Assembly: GCA_964490895.1 (NCBI GenBank)
Contig: CAZBEI010000042.1
Span: 1-51,845, forward strand
DNA length: 51,845 nucleotides
Direction of reading: 5' to 3'
Origin: JACRAO01 sp964490895
Lineage (GTDB): Bacteria > Bdellovibrionota > UBA1018
The notes under the pieces were generated by a model. It did no database searches, had not been told where the DNA came from, and saw nothing but the letters and a program-made list of their open reading frames with translations. Positions 35,293 through 43,734 of the stretch are shown in pieces. Made by a program: the position numbers and the translations under genes. Within the stretch, counting starts at the first letter, position 1, and each line of letters begins with the position of its first letter.

Positions 35293-35871
35293 TTACCAAA
35301 CAAGCCCTAAACTAAATCTAAATCCATAAAGCATAAAACCTGAAACTCCAGCCAGTTTTCCGCTTGTAGTATAAAACCCACTTTTGATTCTAAGAGCTGT
35401 TCCATCGAGCGAACCCATCCGGATATCTACTCCGGAGGTCACTTCGTATCCAAAAGTTAAACTTTGAGTTTGAGGTTCCACTCCCGTCGGAGGAGAAGAC
35501 ATTTTTAGGTAATTCCATGCAGCAATTCCACTTCCCCCTACAAAAGGAGTAAATTTTGCATTCGAGAAAACAAAAAAATGGGTCCCTAGCAAAAAAGCAG
35601 AACCATAGAGAGAGGCACTCGGTGTATCACTTCCAATCGAAGCTTTTCCCACCGTAGTGGTCACTTCTAGAGCGGCTTGGGGCCTAAAAAATCCCTTTCT
35701 ACTTTCTGCTCTAAAAGTAAAAATTTGACCCAGAGCCCCTGTCATGCTCTTGCCCGTAGTGCCCGTATAAAACATAACACCAATATCCATCGTTGGAGCA
35801 AAATCTCCAGCTGCTTTGCCGTAGCTTTTTTCTTCAAAAAAAACCGCCAGGCACATTAAAATAAAATGCAT
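35293..35871 (-). CDS. Small outer-membrane beta-barrel protein
   Basis: A 192-residue protein with a weak signal (MHFILMCLAVFF...) and a mature part of alternating hydrophobic strands rich in Gly, Thr and aromatic residues (FRPQAALEVTTTVG, THFFVFSNAKFTPFVGGSGI, SGFMLYGFRFSLGLVW). The C-terminal aromatic (Trp) fits an outer-membrane insertion signal. About eight strands are expected. Not assigned to a family. It begins 1 nt after the stop of the preceding coiled-coil gene, so the two are cotranslated. Confidence 0.6.
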   Translation of the reverse strand: MHFILMCLAVFFEEKSYGKAAGDFAPTMDIGVMFYTGTTGKSMTGALGQIFTFRAESRKGFFRPQAALEVTTTVGKASIGSDTPSASLYGSAFLLGTHFFVFSNAKFTPFVGGSGIAAWNYLKMSSPPTGVEPQTQSLTFGYEVTSGVDIRMGSLDGTALRIKSGFYTTSGKLAGVSGFMLYGFRFSLGLVW

Positions 35872-35872
35872 T

Positions 35873-36505
35873 TTAATCCGAAGTCCTCCTCTTATAAGTT
35901 GTATTGGGCACTTCTACTTCTGGAATAAGCTTGGGCTCGTTGTTTTCTCTCTGTGCACAGTCCAGGGCTCTTCGAAGGAGGGATTGATAACGATCCCCGA
36001 GAGCTAAAAGCCCTTCTAGATCTTTGTACGATTTCTCTAAAACTTCTTTCGTGTCTTGAATTTTTTTCGATGGAAGAGCAGCGTTTAAGTTTTTCTGTGA
36101 AACCTCTAATTTTCTCTGTGCACCACGGAGGCGATCCAACTGATTTTCGATGGCAGCGGGATTTCTCCCAAGGTTTCCATCCGAAATCAAAAGCTGATAG
36201 CGCTTTGCTTCGTTTTCATATTGAATTTTTGTCTCCTTAAATTCAATCTCATTTTGATCAAAACTAGACTCTGTCAAATATTTAATATTGAGATTTAATT
36301 TTTGAATTTCTTTTTTTATTTCTATGAGTTTTACTTTGATCTTTTCTGAGGCTGCCAAAGCCACAATCTGCCTGGGTTGACTCAAGTCTTTTAGTTTTGT
36401 GTCGCAAGACAAACGCACTTCTCTCTCATAGTGAGAGACCTCGGAAGTCACTTCGTCGCTTGCAAAGAGAGCAGTACAAAATAGAAAAAGAAAAATAGGG
36501 CTCAC
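35873..36505 (-). CDS. Secreted coiled-coil protein
   Basis: A 210-residue protein with signal peptide MSPIFLFLFCTALFA and a mature part that is nearly all helical, with Lys/Glu heptads (about 50-180; EKIKVKLIEIKKEIQKLNLN). Two Cys lie at the ends of the helical part (RLSCDTK and LDCAQRE), possibly a disulphide joining a hairpin of helices. Function unknown. Immediately followed by the barrel gene, so the pair may form one envelope unit: a periplasmic stalk plus an outer-membrane protein. Confidence 0.6.
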   Translation of the reverse strand: MSPIFLFLFCTALFASDEVTSEVSHYEREVRLSCDTKLKDLSQPRQIVALAASEKIKVKLIEIKKEIQKLNLNIKYLTESSFDQNEIEFKETKIQYENEAKRYQLLISDGNLGRNPAAIENQLDRLRGAQRKLEVSQKNLNAALPSKKIQDTKEVLEKSYKDLEGLLALGDRYQSLLRRALDCAQRENNEPKLIPEVEVPNTTYKRRTSD

Positions 36506-36660
36506 ACTTTCTCATCGGAGATTCATTGGGGAAAAATAAAAAAACAAGTTATTAACCGACTTAGTCCGTTAACTACAAATGGGGCACCACTTTGGTACTC
36601 ATCCAGCATTTTTTATAATATAAAAAAACAATATAATTAAAATTACAATTAAATTACAAG

Positions 36661-36681
36661 TAGTTATATAAAATATAACTA
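36661..36681. promoter_or_regulatory. Palindrome upstream of second Fic gene
   Basis: TAGTTATA (36661-36668) and TATAACTA (36674-36681) are perfect inverted copies with spacer TAAAA, 46 nt before the Fic start. The 222-nt gap from 36506 is very AT-rich and holds no gene. This is a plausible operator, with a different sequence from the palindrome at the other Fic gene. Confidence 0.4.
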
Positions 36682-36727
36682 GTGCTTTAATCTAGCATTT
36701 TTTTATTTTTTATCAGAGAATAAAGGG

Positions 36728-37882
36728 ATGTTTCCTGTCTTAATCCAAAAACCAGACTCTGAACTCGAAGAACTTGTCTCACATCTTATTTTGTCATCCT
36801 CAAATCTTGGCAAAAAGAGCCCCAACCCTTTTTTTTTAGAAGCCGTCGAGGTTTTTTTATATCAAACGAATAGTTATTACACTAACTCTATGGAAGGAAA
36901 CCCATCTAAACTCATTGACATAGAAAATGCCTTAAAAAAGAAATACTCAAAAAACAAAATATTGAGAAACTTTCAACTCGAACATGTCGCACATATCCAA
37001 GTACAAAAAAAAATGATCAAAAATTTAAAAGAAAACCCAAAACAAAACATCTGTTCAAAAGAATTTCTTTGCCAGCTACACAAAGAATTTTATGAGCTTC
37101 TCCCCGACGAAATGAAATTTGCACTCACTCAAAGTGATAAAAAAATTCCGATCCAACCAGGACAGTTGCGAGACAAGCCCGTACAAGTAGGCCGACATAC
37201 ACCTCCTCAAACTCGAGAGGAAATTGAGTTTTATTTGACTCACTTCAACGCAACTTTAAATCCAGAGGCATTAACTCTCAACGAAAAGGTACTTGCTCTA
37301 GCTACTTCTCATCATCGACTTCTGTGGCTACATCCTTTTCAAGATGGAAATGGGAGAGTGGCAAGGCTGTTTACAACTGCTTACAGCTACAAGATAGGCA
37401 TCAATTCACACCTGCTCTGGAATGTGACGAGAGCCTTTGCAAGAAATCGAAAAGACTACGATACTTATTTGGCACTTGCCGATTTGCCCAGAAGAAACGA
37501 CTTAGATGGCCGAGGACCTCTATCCGAAGAAGAACTCATCAAATATTGTAAATTTTTCTTAAAAGCTTGTCTAAATCAAGTAAAATACATGGAAGGAGTC
37601 TTAAACTTTAGTCAGATCGAAAAAAGATTTCTCGCATTTCTTTCTTATAAGCAAGTAGCACTTTTATCAAAAAATACAGCAAAAATAATAGAGAGAATCT
37701 TTAGACAAGGAAGGGTTGAAAGAAAAGAAATCAAAAATATTTGTCACGTAAAAGAAAGACAGGCAAGTCAACTCATCCAGAAAACACTCCACAGCGAACT
37801 TTGCCACTCACCATCGACTTATGGACCATTGTATTTAAAAATCTCGATGGAGCTAGCAACTTTTTTATTCCCAGATTTGTAA
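36728..37882 (+). CDS. Second Fic-domain protein
   Basis: A 384-residue Fic protein of another subfamily than the one at 29770. The active loop LHPFQDGNGRVAR is complete (His202, Asp206, Arg210, Arg213). The N-terminal TNSMEGNP gives Thr52-xxx-Glu56-Gly57, the class II self-inhibitory motif, here in the form typical of stand-alone Fic proteins (TxxSMEGN). The C-terminal part (about 300-384) looks like a winged helix (RVERKEIKNICHVKERQASQ). AAAGGG lies directly against the ATG, so translation may be poor or the start different. No antitoxin gene is adjacent. Confidence 0.88.
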   Translation: MFPVLIQKPDSELEELVSHLILSSSNLGKKSPNPFFLEAVEVFLYQTNSYYTNSMEGNPSKLIDIENALKKKYSKNKILRNFQLEHVAHIQVQKKMIKNLKENPKQNICSKEFLCQLHKEFYELLPDEMKFALTQSDKKIPIQPGQLRDKPVQVGRHTPPQTREEIEFYLTHFNATLNPEALTLNEKVLALATSHHRLLWLHPFQDGNGRVARLFTTAYSYKIGINSHLLWNVTRAFARNRKDYDTYLALADLPRRNDLDGRGPLSEEELIKYCKFFLKACLNQVKYMEGVLNFSQIEKRFLAFLSYKQVALLSKNTAKIIERIFRQGRVERKEIKNICHVKERQASQLIQKTLHSELCHSPSTYGPLYLKISMELATFLFPDL

Positions 37883-37953
37883 TCTTAGCTGATTTTAAAA
37901 GGACATACTGGACATGCCATTGACTATTTTATGAATATCATCAGAAACAGGCG

Positions 37954-39759
37954 CTAATCTCCCGCAAACCAAACCTGCACGTCTTTTTCCAACCCCACTC
38001 CATGCATGTAATTAAAAAGGGCCTTATTTAAGCCACGACCGATCTTTTCATGATCACAGGGGGTGGGATCAAAAAAGGGCAGATCATTTTTTGCAAAAGT
38101 TGAAACAGGCATGGGCAAAAGCTCAATGCCAAATTTCTGAGGTTCTCTCCCAATCGGACTATGGGCAGTCACAGAAAATCGGTGCCAAAATCCAGATTGA
38201 ATACAGCCCGCTAAAAAAAGCTGCCTCACCACCTCTAAAGCATCAATAGATTCTTGCGTGCTCTGAGTAGGAAAGCCGTACATCAAATAAGCATGGACTA
38301 AAATCCCAGACTGAGAAAAATTCGAAGTCACTTTTGCCACCTGCTCTAGACTCACCCCCTTTTTGATCAGAGCAAGGATCCGATCCGAAGCAACTTCGAG
38401 CCCCCCACTCACTGCAATACACCCACTTTGGGCCATCAAATCCGTTAACTCCTGGTCAAAAGTTTTCTCAAAACGAATATTGCCCCACCAACTGATCTCT
38501 ATTTTTTTCTCAATCAATTTTTTTGCAAGCGCTTTCAATAGTGCAGGTGGCATGGCTTCGTCTACAAAATGGAACCCAGTCTCTCCTGTCTCTTTGATTA
38601 AAGCTTGAATTCTCCCAACCGTAGTCTCAACATCACTGGGATCGTAGTGACCTATGTAATCGAGCGACAGATCACAAAAAGTACACTTTCGCCAATAACA
38701 CCCATGGGCGAGCGTGAGTTTATTCCACCTTTGGTCTGACCAAATCCGATGCATCGGATTGAGCATTTCAAATAAAGACAGATAAGAATCTAAAAAAAGC
38801 CCATTGTAACTTGGAGTCCCCGTCTCTTTGTGTGAAAAATCTTTTTCACCTCTATGAGATTGAAAAAAAACTTTGCCGCCCTCTCTATAAAAAGTTCTGA
38901 CTAATTGTGCTGGAGTCCTCAGCCCTCGAAGATACTCTACTAAAGCCAAAAAGGGTTTTTCTCCATCATCGAGACAAATAAAATCCATAAAATCAAAAAC
39001 CCTGTGATCCGAAAGAGTTCTTAATTCTGTATTGACATACCCCCCGCCCAGAACCGTTTTTATTTGAGGCAAAATTTCTTTTATTTTTTTTGCTATTCGA
39101 AATGCCCCATAGACATTTCCTGGAAAAGGAACACTGAGACCCACAAGCTCAGGCTTGAATTTTAAGAGCATTTCTTCGACAAGCTCATCTAGAATTTCGT
39201 CAATCAGAGTGGGCTTATCTTCTAAGGATTTTTTGAGTACTCCAAAGTCAGGCTGACTAGCAGCTAGTTTTTCTCCGTAGCGAGAAAGCTCAAATCGAGA
39301 GTCAATCCCATGCCTAATCACATCGCTGAGATCGTCTATATAGAGACTTGCCAAATACTTTGCACAATCTTGTATCCCTAATCTACCAAAGGCCCAATCT
39401 AAATCCCTGACTTCTTTAAACCTCTCTCCCTCTGGAAGATAACTGCGACTCACAATGCGATAGGCCAAGGAGGAGTTTTTTCCCTGTAAAAAAGAAACGG
39501 TGGGAACTACCGTACTTAAATAAATTTCGAAATTTTCTAAAAAACCCTCTACGCTCGGAGGATGGAAGGATGTTTTTTCCAAAAGCTCTTTTATTTTTTG
39601 CAATCCGGAGTGTGAAAAAAGCTTCAATGCCAACTCTAAAGACAAATCCACCTGATCAGACTCCACCCCTTGCGAGCGTAAAAAACCCGTGAGGTAAGCA
39701 GTGGCTGGATAGGGGGTATTAAGTTGGGTCATGGGTGGAGTAACGAGTAGGACTTTCAT
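37954..39759 (-). CDS. B12-binding-domain radical SAM protein
   Basis: A 601-residue protein. Residues about 1-280 form a cobalamin-binding-like domain (MKVLLVTPPMTQLNTPYPAT, LVGLSVPFPGNVYGAFRIAK, TVLGGGYVNTELRT, CLDDGEKPFLALVEYLRG). Residues about 345-560 are the radical SAM barrel. The [4Fe-4S] ligands are in AHGCYWRKCTFCDLS: Cys354, Cys359 and Cys362, a CX4CX2C spacing rather than canonical CX3CX2C, known in this B12-type group. No conserved His for B12 ligation is evident. Substrate unknown: such enzymes methylate or rearrange lipids, peptides or RNA. It is monocistronic, divergent from the LOG gene. Confidence 0.85.
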   Translation of the reverse strand: MKVLLVTPPMTQLNTPYPATAYLTGFLRSQGVESDQVDLSLELALKLFSHSGLQKIKELLEKTSFHPPSVEGFLENFEIYLSTVVPTVSFLQGKNSSLAYRIVSRSYLPEGERFKEVRDLDWAFGRLGIQDCAKYLASLYIDDLSDVIRHGIDSRFELSRYGEKLAASQPDFGVLKKSLEDKPTLIDEILDELVEEMLLKFKPELVGLSVPFPGNVYGAFRIAKKIKEILPQIKTVLGGGYVNTELRTLSDHRVFDFMDFICLDDGEKPFLALVEYLRGLRTPAQLVRTFYREGGKVFFQSHRGEKDFSHKETGTPSYNGLFLDSYLSLFEMLNPMHRIWSDQRWNKLTLAHGCYWRKCTFCDLSLDYIGHYDPSDVETTVGRIQALIKETGETGFHFVDEAMPPALLKALAKKLIEKKIEISWWGNIRFEKTFDQELTDLMAQSGCIAVSGGLEVASDRILALIKKGVSLEQVAKVTSNFSQSGILVHAYLMYGFPTQSTQESIDALEVVRQLFLAGCIQSGFWHRFSVTAHSPIGREPQKFGIELLPMPVSTFAKNDLPFFDPTPCDHEKIGRGLNKALFNYMHGVGLEKDVQVWFAGD

Positions 39760-39840
39760 CTTGGATGCGCTTTTAACATAGCTGACTTTATCTGTACATT
39801 ATATTTAAGATTGCTTCTTTACTAGAGGGTGATTAGCTTG

Positions 39841-40512
39841 ATGAAAATGACAGAGTTCAAAAATTTCTTATCAGGAAAACGGTCACGGCTTTCAGAAACA
39901 TTAGAAGTACTTAAAATTGCAAAAGAATTTATTAATGGATTTAGAAAATTTCATTCTTTAGGGCCAGCCATCACTGTTTTTGGTTCAGCACGGTTTTTAG
40001 AGTCCACACACCCTACCTACTACGAAACTGCAAAAAAAGTAGGCGCTCTCATTGCGAAAGAGGGTTTTACTTTGATCACAGGCAGTGGGCCAGGGCTCAT
40101 GGAAGCTGCCAACCAGGGTGCTAAGGAAAAAGGAGGTTTTTGCGTTGGCTGCAATATTGTGTTGCCTCACGAGCAAAAACCAAACCCCTTTTTAGATCAG
40201 TTTGTAACATTTGAGTATTTTTTTGTAAGGAAGGTAATGCTCATCAAATACTCTTGTGCTTTTATAATTTTACCAGGAGGCTTTGGGACATTGGATGAGC
40301 TCACCGAAGCCTTAACTCTCATACAAACAGGAAAGTTGCTTAATTTCCCAGTCATTCTTATCGGCAAAGATTATTGGAAAGGTTGGATGGATTGGCTACA
40401 AGACACCTTGGTAAAAACAGGAGCGATCACCCAAAGTAATTTAAAATCACTTTACCTCTTAGATGACTTAAACGAAGTAAGGAACATCATTCAAAAGCCG
40501 CTTTTAAAATAA
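39841..40512 (+). CDS. LOG-family protein (cytokinin riboside phosphoribohydrolase type)
   Basis: TIGR00730/LOG family, 223 residues. The Rossmann-like fold has ITVFGSARFLESTHPTYYET at its start. GFTLITGSGPGLMEAANQGA and ILPGGFGTLDELTEALTLIQ contain the family's PGGxGTxxE motif. Members cleave nucleoside monophosphates to free base and ribose 5-phosphate; in bacteria many have nucleotide-salvage roles. I chose ATG 39841, though GTG 39829 and TTG 39838 are in frame; AGAGGG sits 11 nt before the ATG and 8 before the TTG. It precedes the FKBP gene, separated by a strong hairpin. Confidence 0.85.
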   Translation: MKMTEFKNFLSGKRSRLSETLEVLKIAKEFINGFRKFHSLGPAITVFGSARFLESTHPTYYETAKKVGALIAKEGFTLITGSGPGLMEAANQGAKEKGGFCVGCNIVLPHEQKPNPFLDQFVTFEYFFVRKVMLIKYSCAFIILPGGFGTLDELTEALTLIQTGKLLNFPVILIGKDYWKGWMDWLQDTLVKTGAITQSNLKSLYLLDDLNEVRNIIQKPLLK

Positions 40513-40523
40513 CCCCACGTATG

Positions 40524-40550
40524 TCAGACTCTCCCGAAAGGAGAGTCTGA
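40524..40550 (+). promoter_or_regulatory. Perfect 11-bp hairpin abutting the FKBP start codon
   Basis: TCAGACTCTCC (40524-40534), loop CGAAA, GGAGAGTCTGA (40540-40550); the ATG follows at 40553. The only Shine-Dalgarno (GGAG) is at the loop edge of the 3' arm, so the folded mRNA should block ribosomes. No T run follows, so it is not a normal terminator for the upstream LOG gene, though it could protect the 3' end of that mRNA. Confidence 0.7.
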
Positions 40551-40552
40551 TC

Positions 40553-40927
40553 ATGAAACATTTAATCCCCCTTCTATTTTTAACTTTACTCACCGGCTGC
40601 CCAAAAAAAATGGGCGTCGATGTCCTTAAACAAGGTACAGGAAGCGAAGCCCAAGCTGGTAAAACAGTTGCCGTGCATTACACCGGCTGGCTGACCGATG
40701 GGAAAAAATTTGATTCCTCACTCGACCGAGGAGAGCCCTTTAAGTTTAAACTCGGAGCTGGACAAGTCATCAAAGGCTGGGACCAAGGAGTTGCCGGTAT
40801 GAAAGTGGGAGAAAAAAGAAAACTCACCATCCCTGCAGAATTGGGCTATGGCGAAAGAGGCGCTGGAGGCGTGATCCCGCCCAACTCTACACTGATCTTT
40901 GAGGTCGAGCTTTTAGGGGTGGAATGA
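40553..40927 (+). CDS. FKBP-type peptidyl-prolyl isomerase lipoprotein
   Basis: A 124-residue protein: lipoprotein signal MKHLIPLLFLTLLTGC (Cys16), then one FKBP domain. Conserved FK506-pocket residues are present: VAVHYTGWLTDGKKFDSSLD, GAGQVIKGWDQGVAGMKVGE, and PAELGYGERGAGGVIPPNST. It should catalyse Xaa-Pro isomerisation as a folding helper, anchored in the periplasm or at the outer membrane. Its stop overlaps the methyltransferase start by 4 nt (ATGA). The start is preceded by a strong hairpin that contains the Shine-Dalgarno. Confidence 0.92.
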   Translation: MKHLIPLLFLTLLTGCPKKMGVDVLKQGTGSEAQAGKTVAVHYTGWLTDGKKFDSSLDRGEPFKFKLGAGQVIKGWDQGVAGMKVGEKRKLTIPAELGYGERGAGGVIPPNSTLIFEVELLGVE

Positions 40928-41742
40928 AAAAATCCAAGCTCGATTACATCCACGGTTTTTCAGAGCAAGAGCAAGCCCGCCTCTATCGACAAGCTCAGTT
41001 TTTTGAAGAAATCGTCTATGAAAAAGTTAATTTTTCAGAACAAAAACGCATTCTCGAAGTGGGCTGTGGCGTGGGAGCACAGACAGAAATTTTGCTCAAA
41101 AGATTTCCACACCTTTTTGTGCATGGGGTAGATGCCTCCTGTGTTCAAATCGAAAAAGCAAAAAAGCACCTCTCTTCTTCGATCAAAAACGACAGAGTCG
41201 TTTTTGATGTAGGGGATGCACTTAACTTGCCTTATTCCGAAAACGCCTTTGATGGGGCATTTATCTGCTGGTTTTTGGAGCACGTCAGCAAACCGATCGA
41301 AATCTTAAAGGAGCTGCGCCGAGTGCTCAAAGCTTCTTCGCCTATTTATTGCACAGAGGTTTTAAATGCGACTTTTTATGTGCACCCCTATAGCCCGGCC
41401 ACCTTGCAGTATTGGTTTCAGTTCAACGACTACCATTGGTCCTTAGGGGGAGATCCCTTTGTGGGAGCTAAACTCGCCAACTACCTTTTGGCCGCAGGAT
41501 ATCAAAACGTCAGCACCGAAGTTTCTGTGCATCACTACGACAACCGTGCACCCAAAAAACGGGCTCAATTTATCGAAGATTGGATTGGTTTTTTACTGAG
41601 TGGCGCTCCGAATCTCCTGAAAGCCAAAAAAGTCACTCCGAAATTAGTCAAAGAAATGAAAGAAGAACTGACACGGCTAAAAGACGATCCCGATGCAGTG
41701 TTTTTTAATACTTGGGTACAGGCCAAAGCCTACGCTTGCTAG
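40924..41742 (+). CDS. Class I SAM-dependent methyltransferase
   Basis: A 272-residue cytoplasmic Rossmann-fold methyltransferase. Motif I is ILEVGCGVGAQTEILLKRFP, motif II lies at HGVDASCVQIEKAKKHL, and GDALNLPYSENAFDGAFICW with LEHVSKPIEILKELRRVLK form the later motifs of the UbiE/COQ5-like Methyltransf_11 group. Substrate cannot be told. Aromatic residues in the C-terminal half (TLQYWFQFNDYHWSLGGDP) may form a lid over a small molecule. Translation is coupled to the FKBP gene. Confidence 0.82.
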   Translation: MKKSKLDYIHGFSEQEQARLYRQAQFFEEIVYEKVNFSEQKRILEVGCGVGAQTEILLKRFPHLFVHGVDASCVQIEKAKKHLSSSIKNDRVVFDVGDALNLPYSENAFDGAFICWFLEHVSKPIEILKELRRVLKASSPIYCTEVLNATFYVHPYSPATLQYWFQFNDYHWSLGGDPFVGAKLANYLLAAGYQNVSTEVSVHHYDNRAPKKRAQFIEDWIGFLLSGAPNLLKAKKVTPKLVKEMKEELTRLKDDPDAVFFNTWVQAKAYAC

Positions 41743-41814
41743 TTTTTTTTCCTTGCGCATAGAAATAAACCTGAGTTAGGATGAGGTTGTTCTTATTAAG
41801 GGGGAACATTACCA

Positions 41815-42489
41815 ATGACGATCAAAAGATTTTTTCCGCTCTGGATTGCAGCCGCACTCTTTTTCTTTTTATTTACAACCTTTGGAAATACAGCTGAGTA
41901 TAGGCCACTCCGCCGGCCAGCAACCACTGCACCAAAACAAAAACCTGCCGAAAGACGCAGCACTCATACAGAAGCGTCTTCGGTGAGTGATCATAAATTT
42001 AATGTGAGAGGTAATTTTGATGTTTTAAATAGTTTTCTTTCATTAGATTTAGATATCGGCCTTTTCCAAGACAATCTCACAGTAGGACCCTCAGTCTCTA
42101 TTCGCTCTGTAGACGCAGTTGTAACAAAATTTTCCTTTTTGTTGATCGGAGTAAGAGCCAATTATTATCTAAACCACAATCGCTACACGAATGGAATTAT
42201 CATTGCACCCACAATAGGATTACAAACTTTCTCCATGAGCCCTACTTTAACTACTGTAAAAAGTACGTCAGGTCTTTTTGCAAAAGTGATGGGTATTTAC
42301 CAATATTGGGTCACAGGTCAGGGTGTAGATGGCCTCAACCTCAATGGTGGGTTGGGATTTGCACTTTTCTCTGGAGCGACTATAACTATACCTTCACTCG
42401 CACCAGGCATTCTTCCAGATACTAACACTACTTTTGGGCCCAATGGTTTCTCTCCAGTGCTCGAAATTGGTATTGGCTACAGCTTTTAA
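41815..42489 (+). CDS. Outer-membrane beta-barrel-like protein
   Basis: A 224-residue exported protein: signal RFFPLWIAAALFFFLFTTFG to about NTAEY, a Pro/Arg/Thr-rich linker (about 30-60), then alternating strands (FLSLDLDIGLFQDNLTVGPS, IIAPTIGLQTFSMSP, LEIGIGYSF). The C-terminal Phe matches the barrel-assembly signal. Not assigned to a family. AAGGGGG lies about 10 nt upstream of the ATG. It stands alone, convergent with topoisomerase VI, with a 20-bp palindrome between. Confidence 0.6.
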   Translation: MTIKRFFPLWIAAALFFFLFTTFGNTAEYRPLRRPATTAPKQKPAERRSTHTEASSVSDHKFNVRGNFDVLNSFLSLDLDIGLFQDNLTVGPSVSIRSVDAVVTKFSFLLIGVRANYYLNHNRYTNGIIIAPTIGLQTFSMSPTLTTVKSTSGLFAKVMGIYQYWVTGQGVDGLNLNGGLGFALFSGATITIPSLAPGILPDTNTTFGPNGFSPVLEIGIGYSF

Positions 42490-42529
42490 CCCAGGTACTT
42501 CCTTAAAAAAAACCGTAAGCTTTTCAGTG

Positions 42530-42549
42530 AGATCTCAAGCTTGAGATCT
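42530..42549. repeat. Perfect 20-bp palindrome between convergent genes
   Basis: AGATCTCAAGCTTGAGATCT reads the same on both strands with no spacer. It lies 41 nt after the outer-membrane protein and 31 nt after the topoisomerase VI A stop on the other strand. It may fold as a terminator in either RNA, but no T tract follows; a protein-binding dyad is also possible. Confidence 0.6.
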
Positions 42550-42580
42550 GGAAATACACCCAGATCACGCAAATAGCCCA

Positions 42581-43726
42581 CTAAACAAAATCACCTTTTT
42601 TAATTTTTTCGACAATGATTTTCTCAGGCATGGTTGGATCCCGGGGAGCCACCGTAAAATAGGCTTGCTGTTCGCAGCGGCGTTTGTTTTTAAGGAGCCA
42701 TCTTAAAATTTCGGCCAGTCCCTTATTGCGCTTATCATGAAAAAAAGGATCATTGGTAAGTGCATCTTGAGCTTTTTTAAGTGACCTCACCTCTTGCGCG
42801 TCGTTTTCCTTGACGGGATAGTCATTGAGGTCATATTTCTTAATATCCTCAGGTAAAACACCCAAAAACCGAACCTCGGGCGCTGAAAAATCAGAATTTC
42901 GAATCAGCGAAGCAGCAGAGCCAGCCTTGAGAGTCCTAAAAATATTTTGCACAGTATACGCGTCGAGATCTCCAAAAAAATAAAGAGGGACTTTGAGTTG
43001 ATCTTGGATGAGCTTACACCATCCTCGAACAGCATTGGAGGGCACTCCCTGTGCTCCCAGTAAAATTGCATTGTGACGTTTTGTAAATCCATTGGCCACT
43101 AAAGTATTGGCTGTGCCCTCAGATTCTACAATGAGGCCAAAATCAATTTTCTTTCGTGCACTCAATTTTAAATTTTGCGGACGATTTTTAGGTTGAAAAG
43201 GCGAAGTTCCAAGCTTTGAGAGTTCTATGACGGCTTTATCCCCATCTGGCAAAGTCTCTGTTACAACCAAATGCTGAGAATAAGTTTGCCCACCCCGATC
43301 ATTGGCGTAGCAATTTAACTCTTCTCGGTAACACTCCAAAAGCTCACCAATAAAATCAATGATCTCGTCAGACTCATCTTGATCTGCAAAATCAAGAGGC
43401 TTAAGTGCTGGATCGTGTTTGATTTCACCTTTGCTAATATAATAAAGCTCTCTTTTTGTGTTCACAGCTCCTGTCTCTAAATTTCGGAGTAAAATTTCTA
43501 ACATAAAAATAGTTCGAGACATTTTCTTAACTGAGCTGACATTGAGCTCAGTGGCTACTTTTTTAGGCCCAGGAGTCAAATATCCCACCTTGGCATTGTA
43601 GCGTGAATTGTCCAATGTACATTTTGTGGCATAGAGCACAGGCCTTTTGGCATGCTCTAAATCCTGCAACAACTTGCTGCAGAGCTCTTTGCTTAATTTT
43701 GGAATGGTTTGATCTGTAGATGCCAT
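42581..43726 (-). CDS. top6A: DNA topoisomerase VI subunit A (Spo11-like)
   Basis: Cleaves both DNA strands in a type IIB topoisomerase. It has 381 residues. The catalytic Tyr is in KRELYYISKGE (Tyr95 or Tyr96). The Toprim domain has Glu201 in LIVESEGTAN and Asp253/Asp255 in FFGDLDAYT. NAKVGYLTPGPKKVATEL starts the winged-helix region. The stop of the B gene is 8 nt upstream, so subunits are made together. Topo VI is mainly archaeal and plant, with scattered bacterial cases; the complete, intact pair suggests a working enzyme. Gene name follows archaeal usage. Confidence 0.93.
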   Translation of the reverse strand: MASTDQTIPKLSKELCSKLLQDLEHAKRPVLYATKCTLDNSRYNAKVGYLTPGPKKVATELNVSSVKKMSRTIFMLEILLRNLETGAVNTKRELYYISKGEIKHDPALKPLDFADQDESDEIIDFIGELLECYREELNCYANDRGGQTYSQHLVVTETLPDGDKAVIELSKLGTSPFQPKNRPQNLKLSARKKIDFGLIVESEGTANTLVANGFTKRHNAILLGAQGVPSNAVRGWCKLIQDQLKVPLYFFGDLDAYTVQNIFRTLKAGSAASLIRNSDFSAPEVRFLGVLPEDIKKYDLNDYPVKENDAQEVRSLKKAQDALTNDPFFHDKRNKGLAEILRWLLKNKRRCEQQAYFTVAPRDPTMPEKIIVEKIKKGDFV

Positions 43727-43734
43727 AAAAAATC

